From contig NZ_AP022569.1 of NCBI RefSeq assembly GCF_010727945.1, positions 1,240,001 through 1,304,000 of the forward strand: DNA of 64,000 bases, read 5' to 3'. Each line of letters begins with the position of its first letter. The stretch's first letter is position 1. The stretch is from Mycobacterium cookii (lineage in GTDB: Bacteria > Actinomycetota > Actinomycetes > Mycobacteriales > Mycobacteriaceae). The notes below the pieces were generated by a model, which was not told the DNA's origin, searched no databases, and saw nothing but the letters and a program-made list of their open reading frames with translations. A program made the position numbers and the translations under genes. Shown here one piece after another: positions 50,760-61,471 of the stretch.

Positions 50760-51620
50760 TCAGCCGTCGAGGTCGAGGTCCTTGCGAAACCGCTTCATGC
50801 CGTCGACCTTGTCGGCCAGCGTGGCATCGGGTCCGGAGTAGAACATCCACGGCATGGTCAGGATGCCGGTGATACCGGCATCCTCGGCGCGTTGGTAGTC
50901 GGCGATGGTGAACGCATCGGTCAGTGGCGTCAGGATGGTGAAATCCTGCTCTGCCACACCGTTTTCGGCGCGCAGCTCGCGCAGCCTGGACGCGGCAGCG
51001 ATGGCACGCTCGGTGGTGATCAGGTCGCCGATCCAGCCGTCGTAGCGGGCCGCGCGGCGCAGCGCGATGTCGCTGAGCCCGCCGACGTAGATCGGGATTC
51101 GCGGCGGCGTCGGCTGCATCTCCAGCCTCGGCGTCTGGTAGAACTCACCGTCGAACTCCGTCCAGTCCGGCGACCACAGCGCACGCATCAACTCCAGCAT
51201 CTCGTCGGTGCGCCTGCCCCGGCCGGCGAAGCGCTGCTCCATCAGGGCGAATTCCTCGGCGCACCATCCCACGCCGACACCGAGTTCCACTCGTCCGTCG
51301 GCCAGATACGCAGCGGTGCCAATGGCTTTGGCCGCCGAGTAGGGATTGCGCATGGCCGGGATGTAGACCGTGGTGACGAACCGCAGCCGCGTGGTGACCT
51401 GGGCGAGCGCGCCGACCAGCACCCACGGATCGGGCCATTCGGTGAACGGCTGCCAGCGCCGCTCACCGTCTTTGGTGTACGGGTACGGAGTGTTGAGCGT
51501 TTCCAGGTTGACGATGTGGTCGGGAATCGCGATGCCGTCGTAGCCGAGATCGTCGGCGGCCTTGGCGACGTCGATGATCTCCCGGGTATCGAGAAACGCA
51601 CTGCTGACGTAGAACTTCAC
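50760..51620 (-). CDS. F420-dependent LLM-class oxidoreductase (TIGR03619 type)
   Basis: A luciferase-like monooxygenase-fold enzyme; mycobacterial members of this subfamily are expected to use cofactor F420. Visible features: DDLGYDGIAIPDHIVNLET, VTTVYIPAMRNPYSAAKAI, VELGVGVGWCAEEF and PPRIPIYVGGLSDIALRRAARYDG. The 286-residue length is typical. Its GTG overlaps the upstream thioesterase stop (GTGA). Substrate unknown. Confidence 0.85.
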   Translation of the reverse strand: MKFYVSSAFLDTREIIDVAKAADDLGYDGIAIPDHIVNLETLNTPYPYTKDGERRWQPFTEWPDPWVLVGALAQVTTRLRFVTTVYIPAMRNPYSAAKAIGTAAYLADGRVELGVGVGWCAEEFALMEQRFAGRGRRTDEMLELMRALWSPDWTEFDGEFYQTPRLEMQPTPPRIPIYVGGLSDIALRRAARYDGWIGDLITTERAIAAASRLRELRAENGVAEQDFTILTPLTDAFTIADYQRAEDAGITGILTMPWMFYSGPDATLADKVDGMKRFRKDLDLDG

Positions 51621-52228
51621 TCGGCGTCCCGCGCCCACGCCGGCTTGATGAAAATACCCTCCGCCTCGGCCGTGATCCCTTCGCCATCGGAAAGATGGCC
51701 GGAGACAAAGGATTTGACGCCTTCGGTGCGTTCAACGGCGGCCTCGGCGCGAAGCCGGCCCAAGGGAGTGCCCCGCACGTAGCGAATGGTGATGGTTCCG
51801 GTGAACAGCGGCTTGGTCAGCCCTTCGCTGGCGGCCTCGCCGAGGACGTGGTCGAGCACCAGCGCACACACTCCCCCGTGCACCAGGCCGGGCGGGCCCT
51901 CGTAGGCGGCGTTCAGGGTGAACTCGCTCCAGCAACTGCAGCCGTCGTCGCCGTGCTGGATGGTCAGCGGCGGCGCGATCGGGTTGCGCAGCCCGATCAC
52001 CGCGTTGTTCCACACCAGCGGCCGCCCACCGACCGAATAGCGCACCACCTGCGAGTCGTCCCGTTGCTTGCTGCGCAACGCGTCGGTGGCGGCCTGGACC
52101 GCCGCGCGGGCGGTGGCGATCGCGTCCGGGTCCGCTTCGGTGCGCAGCGCTGCGTCGATCAGCTCGCGCATGTCGTCGGTGAGCGGGCCGTAGAGCGCCA
52201 TCAAACGTGCGTGGTCGTCATCGCTCAT
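51617..52228 (-). CDS. PaaI/hotdog-fold thioesterase
   Basis: A 203-residue acyl-CoA thioesterase-like protein of the hotdog fold. The family core is seen in GPPGLVHGGVCALVLDHVLGEAA (His and Asp region), followed by LFTGTITIRYVRGTPLG. An N-terminal helical extension of about 65 residues precedes the hotdog. The ATG at 52228 gives MSDDDHARL. It starts 28 bases after the glnE stop on the same strand and overlaps the next gene, forming a tight operon with the LLM enzyme. Confidence 0.83.
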   Translation of the reverse strand: MSDDDHARLMALYGPLTDDMRELIDAALRTEADPDAIATARAAVQAATDALRSKQRDDSQVVRYSVGGRPLVWNNAVIGLRNPIAPPLTIQHGDDGCSCWSEFTLNAAYEGPPGLVHGGVCALVLDHVLGEAASEGLTKPLFTGTITIRYVRGTPLGRLRAEAAVERTEGVKSFVSGHLSDGEGITAEAEGIFIKPAWARDAE

Positions 52229-52256
52229 GACCTCGTAGGAAAAGTTCAAGATTTGG

Positions 52257-55235
52257 CTACTCGTCAAAGATCTTGTGCACGACCGCTTTTGCGCGCCGGG
52301 TGACTCGCAGATAGTTGTCCAGGAATTCGCCGCCGTCGCCGTTCTTCTGCCAGCCGGCCGCGACGGCGACGGTGTTGAGCTGGCGTCCCGGCCCGGGCAG
52401 CTGGTCGCTGGGCTTGCCGCGGACCAGCACCAGCGCATTGCGCGCCCTGGTGGCGGTCAGCCACGCCTCACGCAACAAGTCGGCGTCCTCGGCGGTGATC
52501 AGCGCGGCCTCGGCGGCGGCGTCGAGGCTCTCCAGCGTCGAGGTGTTGTGCAATGCCTCGACGTCGCTGGCGTAGCGCAGCTGCAGCAGCTGTACCGTCC
52601 ACTCGATGTCGGCCAGACCGCCGCGGCCCAGCTTGGTATGCGTTTTGGGGTCGGCGCCGCGCGGGAGTCGCTCAGAGTCGACGCGTGCTTTCATACGCCG
52701 GATTTCGAGCACCGTCTCGGGCGACACCCCATCCGCGGGATAGCGCGTCTTGTCGATCATCAGCAGGAACCGCCGGCCCAACTCGGGGTCGCCGGCGACG
52801 GCATCGGCCCGCAGCAGGGCCTGGACCTCCCAGGGCTGGGCCCACTGGTCGTAGTACGCGGCGTAGGACGCGATGGTGCGGACCAGCGGACCGCTGCGGC
52901 CCTCGGGCCGCAGGTTGGCGTCGACCTCCAACGGCGGATCGGAGCTGGCGGTTCCGAGCAACGCGCGGGTCTGCTCGGCCACCGCGCCGGCCCAGCGCAC
53001 CGCGTCGGAATCCTGTGCACCCTCGGCGGGTTCGCAGACGAACAGCACGTCGGCGTCGGACCCGTAACCCAACTCGCGGCCGCCGAGCCTGCCCATGCCG
53101 ATCACGGCGATCGCGGCCGGCGCTTTGCCGTCGTCGGGTAGGTTCGCCTGGATCACCGCGTTCAGCGCGGCTTGCAACACTGCCACCCACACCGAGGTGA
53201 GCGCCGCGCAGACGTCGGTGACCTCCAGCATGCCGAGCAGGTCGGCCGACGCGATGCGGGCCAGCTCGCGGCGCCGCAGCGAGCGCGCGATCGCGATGGA
53301 CCGCACCGGGTCGATCTGCCGGCCCGCCGACGCCACCAGCGCGCCGGCCACCGTCTCGGGGTCGACATCAAGCAGCTTGGGCCCGGACGGGCCGTCGCTG
53401 TAGTTCTGGATGACCTCGGGTGCGCGCATCAACAGGTCCGGTACATATGCCGACGTGCCGAGCACGTGCATCAGCCGTTTGGCCACCGCCAGCTTGTCCC
53501 GCAGCGTGGACAGATACCACCGGTGCGCAACCATCGCCTCGCTGATCCGGCGGTAGGCCAGCAGGCCGGCATCCGGGTCGGGGGTGTCGGAAAGCCAGTC
53601 CAGCAGCCGCGGCAGCAGCACCGATTGCACCCGGCCCCGGCGGCCGCTCTGGTTGATCAGCGCGGCCAGGTGGGTCAGCGCACTCTGCGGCGCCTCGTAA
53701 CCCAGGGCGGCCAGCTGACGCTCGGCGGCCGCGGGCGTCATCCCTTCGGAGAACTCCAGGCCTTCTGGCGCAAGCGATTCCAGCAGCGGCTGATAGAACA
53801 GCTTGGCGTGCAGCCGCGACACCCGCAGGGCGTGGCGTCGCAGCTCTTCTCGCAGCACCCCGAGTGCGTCGTGACTTCCGTCGGGCCGGATGTGGGCCGC
53901 GCGCGCCAGCCAGCGCAGCGCCTCGTCGTCGTCGAATGCCGGCAACAGGTGGGTGCGTTTGAGCCGCTGCAACTGCAGCCGATGTTCGAGCAGGCGCAGG
54001 AACTCGTACGAGGCGGTCATATTCGCGGTGTCGTCACGCCCGACGTAGCCGCCTGCGCCCAGGGCGGCCAGCGCGTCCACCGTCGACGCGACGTGTAAGG
54101 ACTCGTCGGTGCGACCGTGCACGAGTTGCAGGAGCTGCACTGCGAATTCAACGTCGCGCAGCCCGCCGCTGCCGAGTTTGAGCTCACGGGTCCGGACGTC
54201 GGCGGGCACCAGCTGCTCCACCCGACGTCGCATCGCCTGGACCTCGCTGACGAAATCGTCACGCTCGCAAGCGGTCCACACCATCGGCATCAGGGCGGCG
54301 ATGTACTGCTTGCCCAGTTCGGCGTCGCCGGCCGCGGGTCGGGCCTTCAGCAACGCCTGGAATTCCCAGGTCTTGGCCCACTGCTGGTAGTAGGTGATGT
54401 GCGAGTCGAGGGTGCGGACCAGTTCGCCGTGCCGGCCCTCCGGCCGCAGCCCGGCGTCCACTTGGAAGAAGGCGTCAGAGGCCAACCGCATCATCTCGCC
54501 GGCGACCCGGGCGGATACCGGATCGGCAGACTCGCCGACGAAGATCACGTCGACGTCGCTGACGTAGTTCAGTTCGCGCGCACCGCATTTGCCCATGGCG
54601 ATGACCGCCAGCCGGGGTGGTGTGGCATCGCCGCAGACGGTCGATTCGGCGACCGACAGCGCCGCCGCCAACGCGGCGTCGGCGATGTCAGCCAGGTGCG
54701 CACCGATGGCGCTGAACGGCAGCACCGGCTCGTTCTCGACCGTCGACGCCAGATCCAGAGCGGCCAACACCAGCACCCGGTTGCGGTACAGCGTCCGCAA
54801 CCGCCAGACGACTGACCCTGCGGCCCTTGGCGGTTCGGCGACACACTCGGCGAAGGCGGTGCCCAACTGCCCGACGGTGGGCAACCTCACGCTGCCCTGC
54901 AACAGATGCCACGCCTGCGGGTTGGCGACCAGGTGATCACCCAGCGCCAGCGACGACCCGAGCACGCCGAACAGCCGACCGCGCAGCCCGCGGTCGCTCG
55001 CGAGCGCCGCATTGAGCTCGTCCCAGCCGTCGCCGAGCGCTTCGGCCAGCCGGACTATCGCGCACAGGGCGGCGTCGGCGTCCGGCGCACGCGACAACGA
55101 CCACAGCACGTCGACCCGAGACTCGACGTTCCAACCCAGCTTCGCCAGGTTGGCGTTCGCCCGGTCGTCGACCAACCCCAATCGGCCGAGGCTGGGCACC
55201 TTCGACCGCTGCGTTACGGGTTGGTTCACGTCCAC
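52257..55235 (-). CDS. glnE: Glutamine synthetase adenylyltransferase / deadenylase
   Basis: GlnE adenylylates and deadenylylates Tyr406 of GlnA1 to switch off or restore its activity. Two nucleotidyltransferase domains are seen: the N-terminal one with [15 protein letters not shown] and the C-terminal one with [15 protein letters not shown], each with the Asp-X-Asp metal site, plus [15 protein letters not shown] and [14 protein letters not shown]. Length is 992 residues versus about 994 in M. tuberculosis, where it is essential. GTG start at 55235, with another GTG two codons on. It lies downstream of glnA2. Confidence 0.96.
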   Translation of the reverse strand: MDVNQPVTQRSKVPSLGRLGLVDDRANANLAKLGWNVESRVDVLWSLSRAPDADAALCAIVRLAEALGDGWDELNAALASDRGLRGRLFGVLGSSLALGDHLVANPQAWHLLQGSVRLPTVGQLGTAFAECVAEPPRAAGSVVWRLRTLYRNRVLVLAALDLASTVENEPVLPFSAIGAHLADIADAALAAALSVAESTVCGDATPPRLAVIAMGKCGARELNYVSDVDVIFVGESADPVSARVAGEMMRLASDAFFQVDAGLRPEGRHGELVRTLDSHITYYQQWAKTWEFQALLKARPAAGDAELGKQYIAALMPMVWTACERDDFVSEVQAMRRRVEQLVPADVRTRELKLGSGGLRDVEFAVQLLQLVHGRTDESLHVASTVDALAALGAGGYVGRDDTANMTASYEFLRLLEHRLQLQRLKRTHLLPAFDDDEALRWLARAAHIRPDGSHDALGVLREELRRHALRVSRLHAKLFYQPLLESLAPEGLEFSEGMTPAAAERQLAALGYEAPQSALTHLAALINQSGRRGRVQSVLLPRLLDWLSDTPDPDAGLLAYRRISEAMVAHRWYLSTLRDKLAVAKRLMHVLGTSAYVPDLLMRAPEVIQNYSDGPSGPKLLDVDPETVAGALVASAGRQIDPVRSIAIARSLRRRELARIASADLLGMLEVTDVCAALTSVWVAVLQAALNAVIQANLPDDGKAPAAIAVIGMGRLGGRELGYGSDADVLFVCEPAEGAQDSDAVRWAGAVAEQTRALLGTASSDPPLEVDANLRPEGRSGPLVRTIASYAAYYDQWAQPWEVQALLRADAVAGDPELGRRFLLMIDKTRYPADGVSPETVLEIRRMKARVDSERLPRGADPKTHTKLGRGGLADIEWTVQLLQLRYASDVEALHNTSTLESLDAAAEAALITAEDADLLREAWLTATRARNALVLVRGKPSDQLPGPGRQLNTVAVAAGWQKNGDGGEFLDNYLRVTRRAKAVVHKIFDE

Positions 55236-55279
55236 GACGGTAGCGCAGATCGCTGGAGATCTGGCCGAGCCCTCAGGAG

Positions 55280-56617
55280 TTACAGCGAAAGGTACGTCTT
55301 CAGCTCATAGGGCGTGACGTGGCGGCGGTAGTTCGCCCACTCGGTGCGCTTGTTGCGCAGGAAGAAGTCGAAGACGTGCTCTCCCAGCGCTTCCGCGACA
55401 AGTTCGGAACCCTCCATCGCGCGCAGGGCCTCGTCGAGGCTGGACGGCAACTCGCGGTACCCCATCGCGCGCCGCTCCACCGGGGTGAGATCCCAGACGT
55501 TGTCCTCGGCCTGCGGCCCCAGCACGTACCCCTTTTCCACACCGCGCAGCCCGGCGGCCAGCAGCACCGCGAACGCCAGGTACGGGTTGCACGCGGAATC
55601 GGGGCTGCGCACCTCGATGCGCCGCGACGACGTCTTGTGCGGGCTGTACATCGGAATGCGCACCAGCGCCGACCGGTTGGCCGCTCCCCACGACGCGGCC
55701 GTGGGGGCCTCGCCGCCGAGCACCAGCCGCTTGTAGGAGTTCACCCATTGGTTGGTCACCGCGCTGATCTCGCTGGCGTGCTCGAGGATTCCGGCGATGA
55801 ACGACTTGGCGACGTCGGACAACTGCAGCGGGTCGTCCGGGCTGTGGAAGGCGTTGACCTCGCCTTCGAACAGGCTCATGTGGGTGTGCATGGCCGACCC
55901 GGGGTGCTTCCCGAACGGCTTGGGCATGAAGGTCGCTCGCATGCCCTCTTCCAGCGCAACTTCCTTGATGACGTAGCGGAACGTCATCACGTTGTCGGCC
56001 ATCGACAGTGCGTCGGCGAACCGCAGATCGATCTCCTGCTGGCCGGGCGCGCCTTCGTGGTGGCTGAACTCCACCGAGATGCCCATCGATTCCAGGGCCT
56101 CGATGGCGTGCCGGCGGAAGTTGGACGCGGTGTGCACGGCCTGGTCGAAGTAGCCGGCGTTGTCGGCCGGGACGGGCACCGTGCCGTCCTCGGGACCGGG
56201 CTCCAGCAAGAAGAATTCGATCTCCGGGTGCACGTAGCACGAGAAGCCCAGGTCGTTGGCTTTGCCTAGCTGACGCCGCAGCACGTGCCGCGGGTCCGCC
56301 CACGACGGCGAACCGTCGGGCATGGTGATGTCGCAGAACATCCGCGCCGAGTGGTGGTGACCACCCTGGGTCGCCCAGGGCAGGACCTGGAAGGTCGACG
56401 GGTCGGGGTGCGCGACGGTGTCGGATTCGGTCACCCTGGCAAAGCCCTCGATGGACGACCCGTCGAAGCCGATTCCTTCTTCGAACGCGCCCTCAAGCTC
56501 CGCCGGTGCGATCGCCACCGACTTGAGGTAGCCGAGCACATCGGTGAACCACAGCCGGACGAATCGGATGTCCCGTTCCTCCAGCGTGCGGAGCACGAAT
56601 TCCTTCTGTCGATCCAT
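55280..56617 (-). CDS. glnA2: Glutamine synthetase GlnA2
   Basis: A second type I glutamine synthetase-like enzyme, 445 residues; M. tuberculosis GlnA2 (Rv2222c) is a low-activity or alternative-substrate paralogue. Motifs: [57 protein letters not shown] and NRSALVRIP. The region corresponding to the GlnA1 adenylylation site lacks the same DLYELPPEE motif. The ATG at 56617 gives [14 protein letters not shown]. It lies 44 bases upstream of glnE. Confidence 0.95.
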   Translation of the reverse strand: MDRQKEFVLRTLEERDIRFVRLWFTDVLGYLKSVAIAPAELEGAFEEGIGFDGSSIEGFARVTESDTVAHPDPSTFQVLPWATQGGHHHSARMFCDITMPDGSPSWADPRHVLRRQLGKANDLGFSCYVHPEIEFFLLEPGPEDGTVPVPADNAGYFDQAVHTASNFRRHAIEALESMGISVEFSHHEGAPGQQEIDLRFADALSMADNVMTFRYVIKEVALEEGMRATFMPKPFGKHPGSAMHTHMSLFEGEVNAFHSPDDPLQLSDVAKSFIAGILEHASEISAVTNQWVNSYKRLVLGGEAPTAASWGAANRSALVRIPMYSPHKTSSRRIEVRSPDSACNPYLAFAVLLAAGLRGVEKGYVLGPQAEDNVWDLTPVERRAMGYRELPSSLDEALRAMEGSELVAEALGEHVFDFFLRNKRTEWANYRRHVTPYELKTYLSL

Positions 56618-56665
56618 ACCTGGAACAGTATGCATTGACAATTAAGTTTGTGTTACCGGCGCGGA

Positions 56666-58213
56666 TTAACACCTTAAGTTTCCCGGCTCGACGCCGTCGA
56701 TCAGATACCTGGCCACCGCGTCGTCCACGCAATCGTTTCCGTTGAACACCACCGTGTGCTGGGTGCCCTCGAAGGTGATCAGTTGCGCGCCGAGTTGGTG
56801 GGCCAGGTCGACACCGGCCTGGTACGGGGTGGCGGGGTCGTGGGTGGTGGACACGACGACGACTTGTCCGGGCGCGACCGGCGCGGCCGGATGCGGCGAC
56901 GACGTCGCCGGCACCGGCCAGAGCGCGCACAGGTCGCGGGGCGCCTGCCCGGTGAACTGCCCGTAGGACGTGAACGGCGCGACCTGGCGGATGCGCCGGT
57001 CTGCGTCGGCCCACGCCGCCGGGTCGGTGGGTTGGGGCGCGTCGACGCAGCGCACCGCGTTGAAGGCGTCCTGGGAGTTGTTGTAATGCCCGTGGGCGTC
57101 GCGACCGTAGTACTCGTCGGCGAGCGTCAACAGGTCACCTGGATCGGTGCCGCGCCGCAGCCCGAGCAGACCACTGGTCAGGAACTTCCAGAACTGCGGC
57201 GTGTACAGCGCGTTGAAGGTACCGGTGATCGCGTCGGAGTACCCGAGACCACGCTTGTCCGAGGTGGCCGCGGGTTTGGCCACCAACGGGTCGATCAGTT
57301 GGTGATACCGAGTGACGAACTGCGTCGGGTCGGTGCCCAACGGGCAGTCCGTCGAGTGGGCGCAGTCGGCGGCGTAGTCGTTGAAGGCGGTCTGGAACCC
57401 GGCTTCCTGGTTGACGGTCTGGTCGATCGGGCCGATGCTGGGGTCGATCGCGCCGTCGAGCACCATCGCCCGGACGTGGTCGCCGAAGCGCTCGACGTAG
57501 GCCGTGCCCAACTCGGTGCCGTAGCTGAAACCCAGATAGTTGATCTGGTCGTCGCCCAGCGCCTGGCGTACCTGATCCATGTCGCGCGCGACGTCCGCGG
57601 TTCCTATATTTCCCAAGAATGCCTGACCATTGCGAGCCAGGCAGTGCTGGGCCACCTGCCGGTAGACCTGCTCGATGTGGGCCACGCCCGCCGGGCTGTA
57701 GTCGACCATCGGCTCGCGCCGGAAGGCGTCGAAATCGGCGTCGCTCTGGCAGCGCAACTCCGGGGTCGAATGGCCGACGCCGCGGGGGTCGAAGCCGACC
57801 AGATCGAACCGGCGACTGACTTCGGAGCCCGCCAGACCTGGTCCCATCGCGGCGACCATGTCGACCGCCGACGCGCCGGGTCCTCCCGGGTTGACCAGCA
57901 GCGAGCCGATGCGCGGTCCGGTCGCGGGGATGCGAATCACCGCGAGCTGAACCTGCGCGCCGCCCGGATTGTTGTAGTCGACCGGAACCGCGACGCTCCC
58001 GCACTGCGCACTGGGAACGTCGGCGGGGCTGCGCAGCGTCTGCCGGCAACTCCCCCAGTTCAAGCGCGCCGAGGCGTTAGGTGTCGGCCCGGTGTCGTAT
58101 CCGGGCGCCGCGTTCGTCACCGGTGTCCACGCAACAGCTGCCGCCGACAGGATTACAGACAGCAGCGCAGAGAACACCCCCCTCATGCGCCACATGGGGG
58201 TCAATCGTTGCAT
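56666..58213 (-). CDS. Secreted alpha/beta-hydrolase peptidase (Rv2223c-like)
   Basis: An exported serine hydrolase of the TAP/Hip1 type. The N terminus has a signal peptide (ALLSVILSAAAVAWTPVTNAA) followed by the mature form. LLVNPGGPGASAVD, RFDLVGFDPRGVGHS and GFSYGTELGTAY (nucleophile Ser) form the N-terminal half; VVVVSTTHDPATPYQ (Asp) and TFEGTQHTVVF (His) the C-terminal half. 515 residues from the ATG at 58213. It is a tandem paralogue of the next gene, as Rv2223c is to Rv2224c, but lacks its lipobox. Confidence 0.9.
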   Translation of the reverse strand: MQRLTPMWRMRGVFSALLSVILSAAAVAWTPVTNAAPGYDTGPTPNASARLNWGSCRQTLRSPADVPSAQCGSVAVPVDYNNPGGAQVQLAVIRIPATGPRIGSLLVNPGGPGASAVDMVAAMGPGLAGSEVSRRFDLVGFDPRGVGHSTPELRCQSDADFDAFRREPMVDYSPAGVAHIEQVYRQVAQHCLARNGQAFLGNIGTADVARDMDQVRQALGDDQINYLGFSYGTELGTAYVERFGDHVRAMVLDGAIDPSIGPIDQTVNQEAGFQTAFNDYAADCAHSTDCPLGTDPTQFVTRYHQLIDPLVAKPAATSDKRGLGYSDAITGTFNALYTPQFWKFLTSGLLGLRRGTDPGDLLTLADEYYGRDAHGHYNNSQDAFNAVRCVDAPQPTDPAAWADADRRIRQVAPFTSYGQFTGQAPRDLCALWPVPATSSPHPAAPVAPGQVVVVSTTHDPATPYQAGVDLAHQLGAQLITFEGTQHTVVFNGNDCVDDAVARYLIDGVEPGNLRC

Positions 58214-58287
58214 GCGTCGGCCACAGGCGGTGATCCCATTGGTCACACCTTGGTCTCGTTATTCACTGCCCGAATTGAGGATTCGGG

Positions 58288-59847
58288 TCAGCACCGAGCC
58301 CCTTGGGACGGCACGGTGCCGCTGATCAAGTAGGCCGTCGCGTAATCGTCAACGCAGCTATTGCCCTGAAAGACGACCGTGTGCTGCGTGCCGTCGAACG
58401 TGAGCAGTCCCCCGTGCAACTCTTTGGCGAGATCTACCCCGGCCTGATAGGGCGTCGCCGGGTCGTGGGTGGTGGACACCACCATCGTCGACGTCAGCCC
58501 GGGCGCGGAAATGTTGTGCGGCTTGCTCGTCGGTGGCACCGGCCAGAACGCGCAGGTGGCCAGCGGTGCGTCGCCGGTGAACTTGCCGTAGCTCATGAAC
58601 GGTGCGACCTGGCGCGAACGACGGTCCTCGTCGACCACCTTGGCCCGGTCCTTGACCGCCGGCTGATCCACGCAGTTGACCGCCACCCGTGCATCGGTGG
58701 AGTTGGAGTAGTGGCCTTGCTTGTCGCGACGCATGTAGAGGTCGGCCAGCTCGAGCAGCGTGTCGCCGTGATGGTGGGCAAGTTCGGTGAACCCGGTGGT
58801 CAGGTGGGACCAAAAGTTCGGCGAGTACAGCGCCATAATGGTCCCGATGATGGCGTCGCTGTAGCTCAGCCCTCGTGGGTCTTTGGTTCGCGCCGGCTTG
58901 CCGATCAACGGGTTGTTCTTGTCGACGAGCGGATCGACCAAATTGTGGTACACGTCAACGGCTTTGGCCGGGTCGGTGCCCAGCGGACAGGTGGGCGACT
59001 TGGCGCAGTCTTTTGCGTAGTCATTGAAGGCGTCCTGAAAACCTTTGGCCTGGCGCAGATCTGACTCGACGGGATCGGCGTTCGGGTCGATCGCACCGTC
59101 GAGGATCATTGCCCGGACATTCTTCGGGAAAGCTTCGGCATACGCGGAGCCGATCCGGGTCCCGTATGAGTAGCCCAGGAACGTCAGCTTGCTGTCGCCC
59201 AGCGCTTCTCGGATGGTGTCCAGATCGCGGGCCACGTTGTCGGTCCCGACGTTCGCCAGAAATTTCTTGCCCATCTTGGCGACACAGCGAGCGACGTATT
59301 CCTTGGTCTCCTGTTCGATGTGCGCCACGCCGGCCGGGCTGTAATCGGCTTGCGGTTCAGTGCGTAACCGGTCGTTGTCGGCGTCGGAGTTGCACCAGAC
59401 GGCCGGCCGGGACAATGCCACGCCACGCGGATCAAAGCCGACCAGGTCGAACCGTTCACGGACTTGCGGCGGCATCGCCTGCACGACGCCCAGCGCCGCT
59501 TCGATACCCGACTCGCCCGGCCCACCGGGATTGATGACCAGCGAACCGATCTTGTCGCGGGTCGCCGGGAAACGAATGAGCCCCAGCGTGGTGGCGTCGC
59601 CGCCGGGGTGCCGGTAATCCACGGGCACCGCCAGCTTGCCGCATTGAGCGCCGCTGGGCAGCTTCGCTGTGGCGCCGCCCGAGACGCGGCACGGTCCCCA
59701 CTCCACCGGTTGTCCGACCTTCGGTCCGGCGAGCACCGCCCGGCCCCTGACGACGTGCGTGCAACTGGCGACCGTCGCCGCGACTACCGCCATCACGGTC
59801 CAGATCAGCATCGTGCGCGCGATCTTGCCGCGGCGAGGGGTCCCCAT
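58288..59847 (-). CDS. caeA: Cell-envelope serine protease/esterase CaeA (Hip1)
   Basis: Exported lipoprotein hydrolase; M. tuberculosis Hip1/CaeA cleaves GroEL2 and affects envelope and immune responses. The signal peptide ends in a lipobox (TVASC), then SLVINPGGPGESGIEAALGV, RFDLVGFDPRGVALS, GYSYGTRIGSAYAEAF (Ser), MVVSTTHDPATPYQ (Asp) and TFDGTQHTVVF (His). 519 residues from the ATG at 59847, which gives MGTPRRGKIAR like the homologue. The tandem arrangement with the previous gene suggests old duplication. Confidence 0.94.
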   Translation of the reverse strand: MGTPRRGKIARTMLIWTVMAVVAATVASCTHVVRGRAVLAGPKVGQPVEWGPCRVSGGATAKLPSGAQCGKLAVPVDYRHPGGDATTLGLIRFPATRDKIGSLVINPGGPGESGIEAALGVVQAMPPQVRERFDLVGFDPRGVALSRPAVWCNSDADNDRLRTEPQADYSPAGVAHIEQETKEYVARCVAKMGKKFLANVGTDNVARDLDTIREALGDSKLTFLGYSYGTRIGSAYAEAFPKNVRAMILDGAIDPNADPVESDLRQAKGFQDAFNDYAKDCAKSPTCPLGTDPAKAVDVYHNLVDPLVDKNNPLIGKPARTKDPRGLSYSDAIIGTIMALYSPNFWSHLTTGFTELAHHHGDTLLELADLYMRRDKQGHYSNSTDARVAVNCVDQPAVKDRAKVVDEDRRSRQVAPFMSYGKFTGDAPLATCAFWPVPPTSKPHNISAPGLTSTMVVSTTHDPATPYQAGVDLAKELHGGLLTFDGTQHTVVFQGNSCVDDYATAYLISGTVPSQGARC

Positions 59848-59896
59848 GACCACACATGCTGCCATGTGTGAGCGTCCGGCCCCGGGCGCTGGCCGG

Positions 59897-61288
59897 CTAA
59901 CGTGTCGCGACCAGCAGTTCTTCCATTCCGACCGCGAAGTCGTCGGCCAAGTCCCACAGGTCTGGCACCAGCTCCGGGCAGGCGATGATCCCAACGTCGA
60001 GTTTGCCGGTCAACGACATCACGGTGATGTTGAGCCCCGAACCGTGGAACACCGGGCCCAGCGGATACATCGCCTTGACCTCGCTGCCCAGGAAATACAG
60101 CGGAACCTGTGGACCCGGCACGTTGGAGACCACCAGATTGTGCACCGGCATGCTCTTGGTGAGGCTGGTGCGGGCATACGCCCGCATCGCGAGGCCGAAG
60201 ACGGCGGGCGCGGCGAACTGTGACCAATCCTGCAGCAGGGTGGCGCTGATCGCCGAACTATGTTGTTTGGCAACCGAATTCGCGTCGGCGATGGCCCTGA
60301 TCCGCTCCGCCGGGTCGGCGATGTGGGTCTGCAGACTGGAGAACATACCCGAAACCTGGTTGCGCCCAGGCCGATCCGACTTCCCGTGCACCGACACCGG
60401 CACCATCGCCACCAGCGACGACTCCGGCAATTCACCCCGGTCGAGCAGGAAGTGCCGCAGGACCCCGGACACCAGCGCCATCACCACGTCGTTGACCTTG
60501 ACGCCGAAATAGTCCTTGACCTTCTTGATGTCCTCGAGGTCCAGCTGCGCGTAAGAGATGTTGCGATGCGAAGTGATGGTGGCGTTGAACGCGGTGCGCG
60601 GGGCCGCGAACGGTGGCGCCATGGTCTGGCCGCTACGCGCCCGCAGCACCGTCTTGACCACCGATGTCGCGGTATCGGTGAGCGCGTTGGCCAGGCGCAG
60701 TGGCCTGGCGGCGAACTTCACGGCGCCAGTCAGGGCGATCTCGATCTGGTTGGCGCCGCCGACGCCGTCGACCGGATCCGGCGGTGGCGCGTCGGCCTCG
60801 GTGCTACACAGCTGGGACATCAGATTGGCCCCGGTGACACCGTCCACGCAGGCGTGATGCACCTTGGTCATCACGGCCAGCCGACCGCCCTGCTGGGCGT
60901 CGGTGCCCGCGACTCCCTCGATGACCCACATCTCCCACAGCGGCCGGGTGCGATCCAGCGGCAACCCGGCGATGTGACCGCAGATCTCGGCCAACTCCGA
61001 TCGCCCGCCCGGTGGCGGCAGCCCGATGCGATGAACGTGGCGATTCACGTCGAAGTTGTTGTCTTCCACCCAAACCGGATGATCGAGATTCAGCGGACTG
61101 TCAGCTAGCTTTTCCCGGAATTCCGGCATCGCCTTGATCCGCAGAGCCAGCTCGTCGCGCAGCCGGTCGAAGGTGTAACCGCCCGGCATCGTCGACGTGT
61201 CGAGGTCCAGAATCGAGCACACATGCAACGACTGCGATGGCGTCTCCAGATAGAGGAAACTGGCGTCGAGTCCGCTGAGGCGCTGCAT
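59897..61288 (-). CDS. Wax ester synthase / diacylglycerol acyltransferase (intact motif)
   Basis: WS/DGAT enzymes make triacylglycerol or wax esters from acyl-CoA. The 463-residue protein has LSGLDASFLYLETPSQ, RPLWEMWVIEGV, the intact catalytic HHACVDG, NDVVMALVSGVLRHFL, SNVPGPQVPLYFLG and the C-terminal GLNITVMSLTGKLDVGI. It is likely an active TAG synthase, in contrast with the degenerate paralogue at 17.3-18.8 kb. It lies between caeA and panB, divergent from panB; M. tuberculosis has no such gene at this point. Confidence 0.92.
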   Translation of the reverse strand: MQRLSGLDASFLYLETPSQSLHVCSILDLDTSTMPGGYTFDRLRDELALRIKAMPEFREKLADSPLNLDHPVWVEDNNFDVNRHVHRIGLPPPGGRSELAEICGHIAGLPLDRTRPLWEMWVIEGVAGTDAQQGGRLAVMTKVHHACVDGVTGANLMSQLCSTEADAPPPDPVDGVGGANQIEIALTGAVKFAARPLRLANALTDTATSVVKTVLRARSGQTMAPPFAAPRTAFNATITSHRNISYAQLDLEDIKKVKDYFGVKVNDVVMALVSGVLRHFLLDRGELPESSLVAMVPVSVHGKSDRPGRNQVSGMFSSLQTHIADPAERIRAIADANSVAKQHSSAISATLLQDWSQFAAPAVFGLAMRAYARTSLTKSMPVHNLVVSNVPGPQVPLYFLGSEVKAMYPLGPVFHGSGLNITVMSLTGKLDVGIIACPELVPDLWDLADDFAVGMEELLVATR

Positions 61289-61471
61289 GCGCCGATGGTA
61301 TGTCCGCTGCTGCGGAGCGGCGCCGGAATGGCCGGATGGGCGACGGTGTGAGAAAGCCCATTGCCACTGCTATCCACCTGCGCGCCGACAAGTGGCACAA
61401 TGGTCGGGTCAGACGAACCCGGGGACCCCGAAGGGCCACGAGGATCGACCCGACCACCACTAGGGACAATG

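Noticed and set aside
52257..55235. Possible frameshift or fusion in the 992-codon gene
   Set aside because: The two-domain length is normal for GlnE; both nucleotidyltransferase domains are intact.
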